From: Rhodospirillales bacterium
Lineage (GTDB): Bacteria > Pseudomonadota > Alphaproteobacteria > Micavibrionales > Micavibrionaceae
Assembly (NCBI GenBank): GCA_020638285.1
Contig: JACKIV010000002.1
Coordinates: 124,001 to 188,000 of the forward strand
Reading direction: 5' to 3'
DNA: 64,000 bases
The notes beneath the pieces were generated by a model. That model saw only the letters and a program-made list of their open reading frames with translations. It did no database searches and was not told the origin of the DNA. Shown piece after piece: positions 33,361-42,086 of this stretch. Each line of letters begins with the position of its first letter. The first letter of the stretch is position 1. The position numbers and the translations under genes were made by a program.

Positions 33361-35100
33361 ATGTCCGATGTCGTCCTGACGGCAGCGCTGCGCAATAATC
33401 TGCTCTCGCTGCAAGGTACCCAGTCCCTTATTGACGTGACCCAATACCGTCTTTCCACCGGGAAGAAGGTGAACTCGGCGCTTGATAACCCGCAAAACTT
33501 CTTTGCCTCGCAATCCTTGAGCAATCGCGCCGGGGACTTGCAGCGTCTTCTCGACGGGATCGGGCAGAGCATTCAGACCATCAAGGCGGCGGATAACGGC
33601 GTCACAGGCCTGACCAAGCTCATTGAACAGGCCGATTCGATTGCCCAGTCCGCCAAGGATGCCTTGTCACAAGGCACGACCGAAGCCAAGGCTGTTGGAA
33701 ACCGCAATCTGGCCAATATCGACAATCTGGTGTCTTTGACCGGGATCACCAACAACGATACGCTCGTTTTGACGGTTACGAAAGACGATGGAACGGCGCA
33801 GGAAATCGCGGCTTACGGCGCTGCCGGGGCGGCTACGGCGACCATTACCATTACGACCAATACTTCGACGGACGAGTTGCTGACGGCCATCAACAACATT
33901 CACCTCAACGACTCTGGCACCGCCGGTGCCAATGCTGTGGGTGCGCAGGCTCTGGAGGCTTCTCTGGATTCCGACGGACATCTTCAGATCAAGACCCTCA
34001 ATGGTGGAAACTTCAACGTCAACTTTGTGACGGCAGCCAACACCGACGCGGCGAATCTTGGTCTTGCGGCGGATCTGGGCTTTGGCGGTCTGGGGCGTCT
34101 GGTGGCCGATGGCGGCGCGGGTACGAACAACGTCGAATTTACGGCTGTTGCGGATGTGGCTTTGCGCTCCTTCGCGCTGTATGACAGCACGACGACGCCG
34201 GACACGATTGCCGACCGAAGCGACCTGCTCTCGAACATCGTGGACAAAAACGGGGTGGCTCTGTTTGCCAACCTTGGCGCCGCGACGGACGACTATGAAA
34301 TCGGCATCAATGGTGGATCGCGTCAGACGATCAACCTGACGGATGCCTCGAACAATGCCTTGACCATTCAGGGCTTTATTGACCAGATCAACAACAACAC
34401 CTCGCTGAACACAAAGATCGAGGCTTCCTACGACGAAACGACGGGTGTTCTGTCGATCCGCCCGATTGATGCCTCGGTTGAAAGCATCGAAATCGGTGCC
34501 GCTGACAACAACCAGACTTTGACAGCCAACTTTGGCTTCGGCGTCCGGACGATTGCGGCGACGGCGACAGACGGGTTGCAGGAGTCCCTGCGTCTGGCCT
34601 CTTCGGCGGGCGATCTGGCCGGGTATGAAACGGACTATAACAAAGTCCGCCAGCAGATCGACGATCTGGTGGGCGATGCCGGGTACCGGGGGACGAACCT
34701 CCTGAACGGGGACGACCTCCTGACGACCTTTAACGAAGATCGCACCAGCACCCTGACCACCTCCGGCGTGGACTTCACGTCCGGCGGTCTGGGGATTGAT
34801 GAGGCGAACTTCAGCCGTTCTGATACCATTGATACGGCGCTGGATCAGGTCAGAACAGCTCTGACATCGGTTCGGACATTTGGATCGTCTCTGTCCAATG
34901 ACCTGTCCATCGTTCAGACACGGGAAGAGTTTACCAAGAGCACTGTCAATACGCTCAATGAAGGTTCCGACAAGCTGACGCTCGCCGACCAGAACGAAGA
35001 AGGCGCCAAACTGCTCGCCCTGCAAACGCGGCAGTCCCTGGGGGTTACCTCTCTGGCTCTGGCGTCTCAGTCGGCGCAGTCGGTTCTGCGGTTGTTCTAA
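33361..35100 (+). CDS. Flagellin
   Basis: 579 residues. The N-terminal D0/D1 core (ALRNNLLSLQGTQSLIDVTQYRLSTGKKVNSALDNPQNFFASQSL) and the C-terminal core (ANFSRSDTIDTALDQVRTALTSVRTFGSSLSNDLSIVQTREEFTKS, ending VTSLALASQSAQSVLRLF) are typical. The middle (about 150-430) is a Thr/Ala/Asn-rich surface region that forms the outer D2/D3 part. No cysteine and very few aromatic residues, as expected for a secreted filament protein. Strong ribosome site (AAAGGAAA) and its own terminator show a monocistronic, high-expression gene. It is the only structural flagellar gene in the window. Confidence 0.95.
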   Translation: MSDVVLTAALRNNLLSLQGTQSLIDVTQYRLSTGKKVNSALDNPQNFFASQSLSNRAGDLQRLLDGIGQSIQTIKAADNGVTGLTKLIEQADSIAQSAKDALSQGTTEAKAVGNRNLANIDNLVSLTGITNNDTLVLTVTKDDGTAQEIAAYGAAGAATATITITTNTSTDELLTAINNIHLNDSGTAGANAVGAQALEASLDSDGHLQIKTLNGGNFNVNFVTAANTDAANLGLAADLGFGGLGRLVADGGAGTNNVEFTAVADVALRSFALYDSTTTPDTIADRSDLLSNIVDKNGVALFANLGAATDDYEIGINGGSRQTINLTDASNNALTIQGFIDQINNNTSLNTKIEASYDETTGVLSIRPIDASVESIEIGAADNNQTLTANFGFGVRTIAATATDGLQESLRLASSAGDLAGYETDYNKVRQQIDDLVGDAGYRGTNLLNGDDLLTTFNEDRTSTLTTSGVDFTSGGLGIDEANFSRSDTIDTALDQVRTALTSVRTFGSSLSNDLSIVQTREEFTKSTVNTLNEGSDKLTLADQNEEGAKLLALQTRQSLGVTSLALASQSAQSVLRLF

Positions 35101-35130
35101 GTCTAAACATTACCGTTTATACGGAAAGAA

Positions 35131-35159
35131 ACCGGCGGGAAGGACTCCCGCCGGTTTTT
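35131..35159 (+). terminator. Rho-independent terminator of flagellin
   Basis: A perfect 9-base stem ACCGGCGGG/CCCGCCGGT with a 7-base loop and five T residues, 31 bases after the flagellin stop. Confidence 0.92.
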
Positions 35160-35259
35160 CTTTTATTCTGGAGAGGAGAAAATTTCAGATTGTTCTGTGC
35201 GCTCAGGGGGATTAAGATACGGGTCTTCGGTGCCCTCATTGGGGCCCACGGTGAGCAAA

Positions 35260-35910
35260 ATGAAAAAACACGTTGATTTGAATGCGTCTTACCAGCCCGC
35301 GAGTTTCGGCTTTCGCGATCCGTCGGCGGTTTCCGAGATCATCGGCCGCTATCCGCCGGGGCGTCAGCGCAGCGCGGTCATGCCCTTGCTGGATCTGGCC
35401 CAGCGCCAGGTCGCGGCAGACGGGCTCAAGGCTACGCCGCCCTATGGCGGCTGGATTCCGCGCGCGGCGATGGACGAAATCGCCCGGATTCTGGATATGC
35501 CCCCGATCCGTGTCTATGAAGTCGCCACCTTCTATTCCATGTATAATCTGGCACCCGTGGGGGTGAATCTGGTTCAGGTCTGTACCACGACACCGTGCTG
35601 GCTGTGCGGGTCGGATAAAATTGTCAAGACGTGTCAGGACAAGCTCGGGATTGGCGTGGGCGAGACGACCCCGGACGGGAAATTTACGCTTGTCGAGGTG
35701 GAATGTATGGGGGCGTGCGTCAATGCGCCGATGGTTCAGATCAACGACGATTATTACGAGGATTTGACGCCCGAAGGCACCGGGGGCTTGATCGAGTCTT
35801 TGGCGCAGGGAAAGAAGCCGCCCTCCGGGTCTCAATCCGGACGCAAGGGGTCCATGGCGTTGTCCGGCCCCACAAGCCTTGCCGCGCAGGCCAGATCATC
35901 CATGAAATAA
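35260..35910 (+). CDS. nuoE: NADH:quinone oxidoreductase subunit E-like [2Fe-2S] protein
   Basis: 216 residues from the ATG at 35260 (a GTG three codons earlier is possible). A thioredoxin-like [2Fe-2S] subunit that takes electrons from the flavin subunit. The four cluster cysteines are in CTTTPCWLCGS (first and second) and ECMGACVNAP (third and fourth). The helical N-terminal half with RQRSAVMPLLDLAQRQ and TFYSMYNLAPVG is typical of NuoE of alphaproteobacterial complex I. The Pro/Ser-rich C-terminal tail is long. No nuoF, nuoD or other complex I gene is beside it, so it is solitary here; FdsG- or HndA-type relatives should be considered. Confidence 0.85.
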   Translation: MKKHVDLNASYQPASFGFRDPSAVSEIIGRYPPGRQRSAVMPLLDLAQRQVAADGLKATPPYGGWIPRAAMDEIARILDMPPIRVYEVATFYSMYNLAPVGVNLVQVCTTTPCWLCGSDKIVKTCQDKLGIGVGETTPDGKFTLVEVECMGACVNAPMVQINDDYYEDLTPEGTGGLIESLAQGKKPPSGSQSGRKGSMALSGPTSLAAQARSSMK

Positions 35911-36028
35911 CTCCCCATTTTTCTCTCGTTCTCTGCCTTGCAAGTGGGTCTGGTAAGGTAAAGCCTGTCGCATGAGCGTGTTGAGGGGAGAGAAATAAAA
36001 ACGAATGAAACGGCTGAACCTGACGCGG

Positions 36029-36853
36029 TCAAAGCGTTGCGATGCCGTGGGCAGAAAAGATATCCCGGACGGCCTGAATCTGTTCTGGCGTGGGCTCGGC
36101 GGTGTCTTTCAGACGATAATTCAGACCCAGCCGTTCCCACTTATATTCTCCCATTTTGTGAAAGGGGAGAATTTCCACGCGTTGAATCGTCTTGATGTCC
36201 TTGATGATTTCGGCCACCGCCGCGACGTTGTCTGGTCCATCGGTCAGGCCCGGCACCATCACAAACCGGATCCAGACGGGCTTTCCCATGTCCGACAGAC
36301 GCCGGGCGAAATCAATCGTTGGCTGTAATTCAACCCCTGTCACATCCTTATAGACCTCCGGCAGGCCGGATTTTATGTCCAACAGGATCAAATCGGTCAG
36401 GGACAGAATTTCGTCGTCCGCATGCTTGCCCAGATACCCGCTCGTATCCAGAGCCGTATGAAGCCCGAGGTCCTTACATTCCCGCAGGATCGTGCGGACG
36501 AATTCGGGTTGAACCAAAGGCTCGCCGCCGCTGATCGTCACCCCGCCTCCGGCGCGTTTGATAAAGTTCGCGGCGGAGCGAATTTCGGCCATCACCTCGT
36601 CCGATCCCACGCGCCGCCCGGTTTTGAGCTTCATGCAGTCCGGGTTGTGACAATAGGCGCAGGATAACGGACAGCCCGTCAGGAACACGATGAACCGGAT
36701 GCCCGGCCCGTCGATCATCCCGGCGCTTTCGTAAGAGTGGATCCAGCCCGGTGTTCCGGAGACCGCCTCGGTCCCGGGGTTTGAGACGACCTCACCCCCG
36801 CTTTCACGGGGATGAGTCAAATCCGCTCCGTCCGCCGGAGATTCCTCACGCAT
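36029..36853 (-). CDS. pflA: Pyruvate formate-lyase activating enzyme (radical SAM)
   Basis: 274 residues from the ATG at 36853, whose codon lies within the end of pflB (8-base overlap), a clear sign of translational coupling. Installs the glycyl radical on PflB under anoxia. The radical-SAM cluster motif CPLSCAYCHNPDC is complete (CxxxCxxC), and GGEPLVQPEF, LDTSGYLG and VPGLTDGPDNV are family text. The recognisable protein begins at GWIHSYESAGMIDGPGIRF; about 36 residues before it are extra, and 26 bases of that extension are a palindromic repeat. Confidence 0.92.
   Translation of the reverse strand: MREESPADGADLTHPRESGGEVVSNPGTEAVSGTPGWIHSYESAGMIDGPGIRFIVFLTGCPLSCAYCHNPDCMKLKTGRRVGSDEVMAEIRSAANFIKRAGGGVTISGGEPLVQPEFVRTILRECKDLGLHTALDTSGYLGKHADDEILSLTDLILLDIKSGLPEVYKDVTGVELQPTIDFARRLSDMGKPVWIRFVMVPGLTDGPDNVAAVAEIIKDIKTIQRVEILPFHKMGEYKWERLGLNYRLKDTAEPTPEQIQAVRDIFSAHGIATL
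36791..36816. repeat. Palindromic repeat related to the one at 6717-6786, inside pflA
   Basis: CTCACCCCCG CTTTCA CGGGGATGAG: ten-base arms with one mismatch. The core CCCCGCTTTC-CGGGGATGA matches the right arm of the repeat at 6766-6786 except for a few substitutions. It encodes part of the N-terminal extension of PflA (THPRESGG). Confidence 0.6.
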
Positions 36854-39170
36854 GCGCGTGGAAGGTCCGGTTGATGACGTCAAGCTGCTGTTCCCGCGTC
36901 AGGCGGATGAAGTTCACCGCGTATCCCGACACGCGGATGGTGAGCTGCGGATAATTTTCCGGGTGCTCCATCGCATCTTCAAGCATTTCGCGGTTGAGGA
37001 CGTTCACATTGATGTGATGCCCGCCCGCGTTCCAGTCGTTCGCCGCAAAGTAGCCGTCCAGCATACCGACAAGGTTTCCGGTCTGGTCTTCATCCGTCCG
37101 TCCCAATGCCTTGGGCAGGATCGAGAAGGTATAGGAAATCCCGTCCTTGGAATGTTCATAGGGCAGCTTGGCCACCGACATCATGGATGCCATCGCCCCT
37201 TTCCGGTCGCGGCCATGCATCGGATTGGCCCCCGGCGCAAAGGGCTCGCCCGCCTTGCGTCCGTCCGGCGTAGAGCCGGTTTTCTTCCCATACACCACGT
37301 TCGAGGTGATGGTCAGAATCGACTGGGTCGGCATCGCGTCGCGATAGGTCGGATATTGCTTGAGCTTGGCCATAAAGGTTTCCACCAGCCAGACCGCGAT
37401 ATCGTCCACCCGCGCATCGTTGTTGCCAAATTGCGGGGCTTCGCCTTCGATCTCGAAGTCCGTCGCCAGACCGCGCGCATCGCGCTTGATCTTGACCTTG
37501 GCATATTTCATGGCCGAGAAAGAATCCGCCACGACCGACAGCCCCGCCATTCCGCATGCCATGGTCCGCAGGATATCGCGGTCATGCAGGGCAAACATCA
37601 GGCGTTCATATGAATACTTGTCATGCATATAGTGAATGACATTGAGCGCATTCATATAGGTCCTGGCCAGCCAGTCCATCATGGGCAGGAAGCGCGCCAT
37701 GACATCGTCGTACTCCAGAACGTCCCCCGTCACGGGCTCCGCCGCCGGACCAATCTGCTCGCCGCTGACCTCATCCCGCCCGCCATTGATAGCGTAAAGA
37801 AGAGCCTTGGCCATGTTGGCACGCGCGCCGAAGAACTGCATCTGCTTGCCGATCCGCATGGCGGAGACGCAGCAGGCGATTCCATAGTCGTCACCCCAGT
37901 AAGACCGCATCAAATCATCGTTCTCATACTGAATCGAGGACGAGGAAATGGACGTCTTCGCACAGAAATCCTTAAAGCCCTTCGGCAGACGCTGCGACCA
38001 CAGAACGGTCAGATTCGGCTCGGGCGAGGGGCCCAGATTGTTCAGGGTCTGAAGCATCCGGAAGCTGTTTTTCGTCACAAGCGGACGACCATCTTCGGCC
38101 ATCCCGCCCACACATTCCGTGACCCAGGTCGGGTCGCCGGAGAACAGGGTTTCGTATTCCGGAGTCCGCAGAAAACGCACCATCCGCAGCTTGATGACGA
38201 ACTGGTCGATCAGGGATTGAACGCCTTCTTCGGTGATCGTCCCGGCCTTCAGGTCGCGCTCGGCATAAATGTCGAGGAAGCTCGACACCCGGCCCAGCGA
38301 CATGGCCGCGCCGTTTTGCTCCTTGACCGCGCCCAGATAGCCGAAATAGGTCCACTGAATGGCCTGCTTTACATCGGCGGCAGGGCCGGAAATGTCATAG
38401 CCATACGCGGCGGCCATGGTCTTGAGGTCTTGCAGCGCACGGATCTGCTCGCTGAATTCTTCCCGTGCACGAATGACCGAATCGGACATCGGCAAAGCGT
38501 CATAGGTTGCTATCTGCGCCTTGCGATCGGCGATCAGACGGTCAATCCCGTACAGCGCCACGCGGCGATAGTCCCCGATGATCCGCCCGCGGCCATAGGC
38601 ATCGGGCAGACCGGTGATGATCCCGGATTTGCGACAGGCGCGCATGTCCGGCGTGTAGGCGTCGAACACGCCCTGATTGTGAGATTTACGGTATTTCGTA
38701 TAGGCTTCCGTGACCTTCGGGTCGATTGTGTACCCATAGGCTTCCAGCCCGTCTTCGACCATCTTCAGGCCGCCCTGGGGCATGATGGCGCGTTTCAGAG
38801 GTTTGTCCGTCTGAAGACCCACGATTTCCTCAAGCGCCGAATCAATGTACCCGGCGGGATAGACCGCGCTCGTGTTCGAGACGAGGGACGTTTCGGCGTC
38901 CAGAACCCCGCCTTTTTCCCGTTCGGCCTTGAGCAGCTCGCACACCCGCGCCCAGAGCTTTTTCGTGTTTTCGGTCGGGCCTTTCAAAAAGGCATCATCG
39001 CCTTCATACGGCGTAAAGTTGCGGATGATGAAATCCCGGACATCAATGCCCCGCGTCCACGGACCGACGGCAAAGCCCTTCCACGCCGTGGCTTTCGTGT
39101 TCCCCGCGCCCCAGAGGGCCGATCCTTCGCTGGGCGCCGCGCCTGTGGCTGCATTCGTACGAGCGTTCAT
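36846..39170 (-). CDS. pflB: Pyruvate formate-lyase (formate acetyltransferase)
   Basis: 774 residues, the normal length. Converts pyruvate and CoA to acetyl-CoA and formate in anaerobic metabolism. The catalytic pair Cys433-Cys434 lies in YGIACCVSAMRIGKQMQFFGAR and the radical Gly749 in RVSGYAVNF near the C-terminus. Further landmarks are CRKSGIITGLPDAYGRGRIIGDYRR and GGHHINVNVLNREML. Ribosome site AAGGAGAG. The upstream 229 bases were read for an FNR/Anr box (TTGAT-N4-ATCAA); only a TTGAT half-site near 39200 was seen. Operon with pflA. Confidence 0.96.
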   Translation of the reverse strand: MNARTNAATGAAPSEGSALWGAGNTKATAWKGFAVGPWTRGIDVRDFIIRNFTPYEGDDAFLKGPTENTKKLWARVCELLKAEREKGGVLDAETSLVSNTSAVYPAGYIDSALEEIVGLQTDKPLKRAIMPQGGLKMVEDGLEAYGYTIDPKVTEAYTKYRKSHNQGVFDAYTPDMRACRKSGIITGLPDAYGRGRIIGDYRRVALYGIDRLIADRKAQIATYDALPMSDSVIRAREEFSEQIRALQDLKTMAAAYGYDISGPAADVKQAIQWTYFGYLGAVKEQNGAAMSLGRVSSFLDIYAERDLKAGTITEEGVQSLIDQFVIKLRMVRFLRTPEYETLFSGDPTWVTECVGGMAEDGRPLVTKNSFRMLQTLNNLGPSPEPNLTVLWSQRLPKGFKDFCAKTSISSSSIQYENDDLMRSYWGDDYGIACCVSAMRIGKQMQFFGARANMAKALLYAINGGRDEVSGEQIGPAAEPVTGDVLEYDDVMARFLPMMDWLARTYMNALNVIHYMHDKYSYERLMFALHDRDILRTMACGMAGLSVVADSFSAMKYAKVKIKRDARGLATDFEIEGEAPQFGNNDARVDDIAVWLVETFMAKLKQYPTYRDAMPTQSILTITSNVVYGKKTGSTPDGRKAGEPFAPGANPMHGRDRKGAMASMMSVAKLPYEHSKDGISYTFSILPKALGRTDEDQTGNLVGMLDGYFAANDWNAGGHHINVNVLNREMLEDAMEHPENYPQLTIRVSGYAVNFIRLTREQQLDVINRTFHAHA

Positions 39171-39298
39171 GGTCTCTCCTTTTCAGAGTCTGGACATCAA
39201 GATCCACAATTCCATGCGGACACGTTTTTATCCGCACGACCTTTGTACTCTATTTTGAGCCCGAAAAGCCATGCGACAGCTTGGCACAGGCCATTTGT

Positions 39299-39328
39299 TT
39301 GTGTTGTTTTTCTGCTGATCTTTATAAT
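39299..39328 (+). promoter_or_regulatory. Possible promoter upstream of the 178-residue hypothetical gene
   Basis: A consensus TATAAT at 39323-39328 preceded, after 18 bases, by a poor -35 (TTGTGT, 39299-39304). It lies 72 bases before the ATG at 39400 in the pflB divergent region. Confidence 0.35.
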
Positions 39329-39399
39329 TTTATTACAAACCTTCGGCGACGCACAACAAGTCCCTTGTTTTGGATTCATCTTTATGGCAACACGGCCGC

Positions 39400-39936
39400 A
39401 TGAAAGAAAGATACATTCCTCTCCGGGACGCGTTTTCCGCAAGAATGGCGAAAGAGGATTTCCTGATCGCCGCTCTTCGATCGTTCGAGATGAGTTTGCG
39501 TGAGGCCCCTCCGGCGCAATCGGATTATATGCGCGGTTTGACGGCCCGATTTCGGAAGGCCGCTGCATCTTGCGAATCCCCGCTGTTATTGGAGACGCCG
39601 CAAGCTGTGGCGGCTAAAGTCGCGCTCAAGGATGTATTTTCAGCTTTTTATACTGTCCGCGCCGAACAATCAGAGCAGGCAGATCTGAAAAATGCAGCCG
39701 GAACGGCCCGGCTGTTTCAGAGAGCGGGCATCACAGAGCTTTATGCCGCCGCCGCGAAAGCCCTTTCGGAAGTCCTTGGTTACGACCGGGTGGATCCTCT
39801 GGCCTTCCAGAAAATCGTCCACACCCGAATCGACCCCATCTTGCGGGAGATCGTCTTTCCCGGTCCGCTGGATAAGGGCGGCAGCATGAGGGGATACAAA
39901 AACGAAAGCCGGGCCACGTCACCGGCACTTTTCTAA
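39400..39936 (+). CDS. Hypothetical helical protein (178 aa)
   Basis: 178 residues from the ATG at 39400; a TTG ten codons upstream is less likely. Soluble, mostly helical, with an Ala-rich middle (RAEQSEQADLKNAAGTARLFQRAGITELYAAAAKALSEVLG) and a short C-terminal stretch with a conserved-looking FPGPLDKGGSMRGY. No signal peptide, metal motif or membrane span. It is divergent from pflB and overlaps the aminotransferase stop by four bases on the other strand. Function unknown. Confidence 0.65.
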   Translation: MKERYIPLRDAFSARMAKEDFLIAALRSFEMSLREAPPAQSDYMRGLTARFRKAAASCESPLLLETPQAVAAKVALKDVFSAFYTVRAEQSEQADLKNAAGTARLFQRAGITELYAAAAKALSEVLGYDRVDPLAFQKIVHTRIDPILREIVFPGPLDKGGSMRGYKNESRATSPALF

Positions 39937-41093
39937 CCGCCCCACGCTTTCAGGCGGCGGACAGCTTCTTCGATGTCTGTTGTTGGTCCGGCATAGCACA
40001 GGCGAATCGTCTGCCCGCCCCGGCGCGTATCGAAATCCAGTCCCGGCGTGACCGACACCCCGGCTTCGTCCAGAAGGCGTGCGCAGAAGGCCGCCGAATC
40101 GTCCGTCCGATCCCCGATATCGGCATAGAAATAAAATGCGCCTTGCGCCCGGGAAAGTCCGGAAAACCCGGCCTCCTCAAGCCCTGTGCGCAAAATATCC
40201 CGGTTTTTCCGGTACGTGGCCACATACCCGTCCAGAACGTCCGTGTGGTCAAAGATTTTCCATGCCACATGCTGGGCCAATGTAGGCGGCGAGACGAACA
40301 GATTTTCCGCCAAAGCCTTGACCGGCGCACACAGATCTTCGGGCAGGACCAACCACCCCAGACGCCAGCCTGTCATTGCGAAGTATTTGGAGAAACTGTT
40401 AAAAACAATAGCGTCCTGCGTAAAGCGCAGTACCGTTTCCGCCGGGCCTTCGTATGTCAAGCCGTGATAAACTTCGTCGGACACAAGCCGCACCCCGTTC
40501 GCATCACACCATGCGCACAGGGCTTTAAGTCCTTCCGGTGAAATCATGGTTCCGGCGGGATTGGAAGGGCTGCACAAAATGAGTCCGTCAATCTTTCCAT
40601 TTTGCGCTACGGCCCTGTCGAGAAGCTCCGGTGTGGGCTGGTAATCCGTCTGTGGTCCCGTTTCGATTTCCACGGCTTGCAAACCCAGCGCTTTAAGGTA
40701 ATTCCGATAGGCCGGATAGCCCGGCGCGGCCATCGCCACCCGGTCGCCCGCGTCAAAAGCGCTTAAGAATCCCAGCAAAAATCCGCCCGAAGAGCCCACT
40801 GTTACGGCAATGCGTGCCGGGTCGATCGAAAGCCCATAGCGAGTCTGGTAAAACTCTGCAATTCGCACACGCAGCGGACCCATGCCAAGTGCCTCGGTGT
40901 AGCCCTGACGCGGATCGCGGGTGATGCGTTCGCGAGCATAATCGAGCGCGGCTTCGGGCGCACCAACGGAAGGTTGTCCGGCTTCGAGTCGCATAATGCT
41001 CTGTCCTGCCGCGATGCGCTGGTTGACCTCGCTTAAGATCGACAAGGCCCGGAACGGCGGAACTTCGGATCGACGTGCGCGCTTGAGAGTCAT
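39933..41093 (-). CDS. PLP-dependent aminotransferase, class I/II
   Basis: 386 residues, fold-type I. The PLP lysine is in FNSFSKYFAMTGWRLGW; other landmarks are VTVGSSGGFLLGFLSAF, CSPSNPAGTMIS, the Asp of VSDEVYHGLTYEG and the C-terminal Arg in IRLCYAGP. This arrangement is typical of the AspC/AAT-like I-gamma/I-alpha enzymes, but substrate cannot be chosen from motifs. No biosynthetic operon surrounds it. The downstream gene converges with a four-base overlap. Confidence 0.9.
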   Translation of the reverse strand: MTLKRARRSEVPPFRALSILSEVNQRIAAGQSIMRLEAGQPSVGAPEAALDYARERITRDPRQGYTEALGMGPLRVRIAEFYQTRYGLSIDPARIAVTVGSSGGFLLGFLSAFDAGDRVAMAAPGYPAYRNYLKALGLQAVEIETGPQTDYQPTPELLDRAVAQNGKIDGLILCSPSNPAGTMISPEGLKALCAWCDANGVRLVSDEVYHGLTYEGPAETVLRFTQDAIVFNSFSKYFAMTGWRLGWLVLPEDLCAPVKALAENLFVSPPTLAQHVAWKIFDHTDVLDGYVATYRKNRDILRTGLEEAGFSGLSRAQGAFYFYADIGDRTDDSAAFCARLLDEAGVSVTPGLDFDTRRGGQTIRLCYAGPTTDIEEAVRRLKAWGG

Positions 41094-41291
41094 GGGAGAA
41101 AAATCCTTTCACTTTTTATTTTATCCGTACAGATAAACGCAGATCAACGCAGATTCAAGAAAATCAGGCAGCCAGAGCGATCAAAAGCGCTTTTTTGGTC
41201 TTGGCCTTTCTCTTATACGGGTCTCTTGACAAAGCATATATGAAATGGTTGCCTTCATGGACGTATGCCGAGAGAGGGAGCGTTTTCAAAT

Positions 41292-42086
41292 ATGCAGCAA
41301 TACCACGACCTTCTCCGCGATATCCTCGAAAACGGGACGAGGAAAACCGATCGGACCGGGACGGGGACGATCAGCGTCTTTGGTCGCCAGATGCGGTTTG
41401 ATCTGTCTGCCGGGTTTCCGTTGCTCACCACCAAGAAACTGCATTTGAAATCCATCATTCACGAACTGCTCTGGTTTCTGAAGGGCGATACCAATATCAA
41501 ATATCTGCACGACAACGGCGTGACGATCTGGGACGAATGGGCCGATGAAAATGGCGATCTGGGCCCTGTCTACGGGCACCAGTGGCGCAACTGGCCTGCG
41601 CCGGACGGGCGGCATATCGACCAGATTTCCAACCTGATCCACGACATCAAAACCACCCCCGATTCGCGCCGCCTGATGGTCAGTGCGTGGAACGTTGCCG
41701 AAGTGGGCAAGATGGCTTTGCCGCCCTGCCACTGCCTGTTCCAGTTCTATGTCGCGGACGGAAAACTGTCGTGCCAGTTGTATCAACGCAGCGCCGATAC
41801 GTTTCTCGGCGTGCCATTCAATATCGCGTCCTATGCCCTTTTGACTCTGATGGTGGCGCAGGTGTGTGGTCTCAAGCCGGGGGAATTCGTGCATACGCTG
41901 GGCGATACGCATCTTTATCTGAACCATCTGGAACAGGTGCAGGCCCAGCTTTCCCGTACGCCGTACCCCCTGCCGGAGATGCACCTTAACCCCCATGTCA
42001 CGGACATTTTCGGTTTCAAGTACGAGGATTTCGAACTGGTGGGCTATCAGGCGCATCCATCCATCAAGGCTCCGATTGCGGTATGA
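41292..42086 (+). CDS. thyA: Thymidylate synthase
   Basis: 264 residues from the ATG at 41292, equal in length to the E. coli enzyme; an earlier in-frame ATG at 41265 adds nine atypical residues. Methylates dUMP to dTMP with methylene-tetrahydrofolate. Landmarks: folate/phosphate loop TRKTDRTGTGT, WDEWADENGDLGPVYGHQWR, nucleophile Cys in LPPCHCLFQFYV, and SADTFLGVPFNIASYALL. Ribosome site GGGAG. The stop overlaps folA (ATGA), so the dihydrofolate produced is recycled by its neighbour. Confidence 0.97.
   Translation: MQQYHDLLRDILENGTRKTDRTGTGTISVFGRQMRFDLSAGFPLLTTKKLHLKSIIHELLWFLKGDTNIKYLHDNGVTIWDEWADENGDLGPVYGHQWRNWPAPDGRHIDQISNLIHDIKTTPDSRRLMVSAWNVAEVGKMALPPCHCLFQFYVADGKLSCQLYQRSADTFLGVPFNIASYALLTLMVAQVCGLKPGEFVHTLGDTHLYLNHLEQVQAQLSRTPYPLPEMHLNPHVTDIFGFKYEDFELVGYQAHPSIKAPIAV

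Noticed and set aside
33667..35025. A 452-codon open frame on the minus strand opposite flagellin
   Set aside because: Antisense shadow of a highly expressed, codon-biased gene; Arg/Gln/Val-rich with no fold-like pattern and no ribosome site.
39171..39240. FNR/Anr box before pflB
   Set aside because: Only a TTGAT half-site at about 39200 is visible; the inverted partner at the right spacing is missing.
37623..39503. A 626-codon open frame on the plus strand opposite pflB
   Set aside because: It is antisense to a certain gene, has no family-like sequence (His/Arg/Gly-rich, no motifs), and arises from the strong third-position GC bias of pflB.
41130..41160. Short direct repeat of ACGCAGAT upstream of thyA
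   Set aside because: Only two to three 8-9 base units; too small for a CRISPR or regulatory array and of a kind common as remnants between genes.
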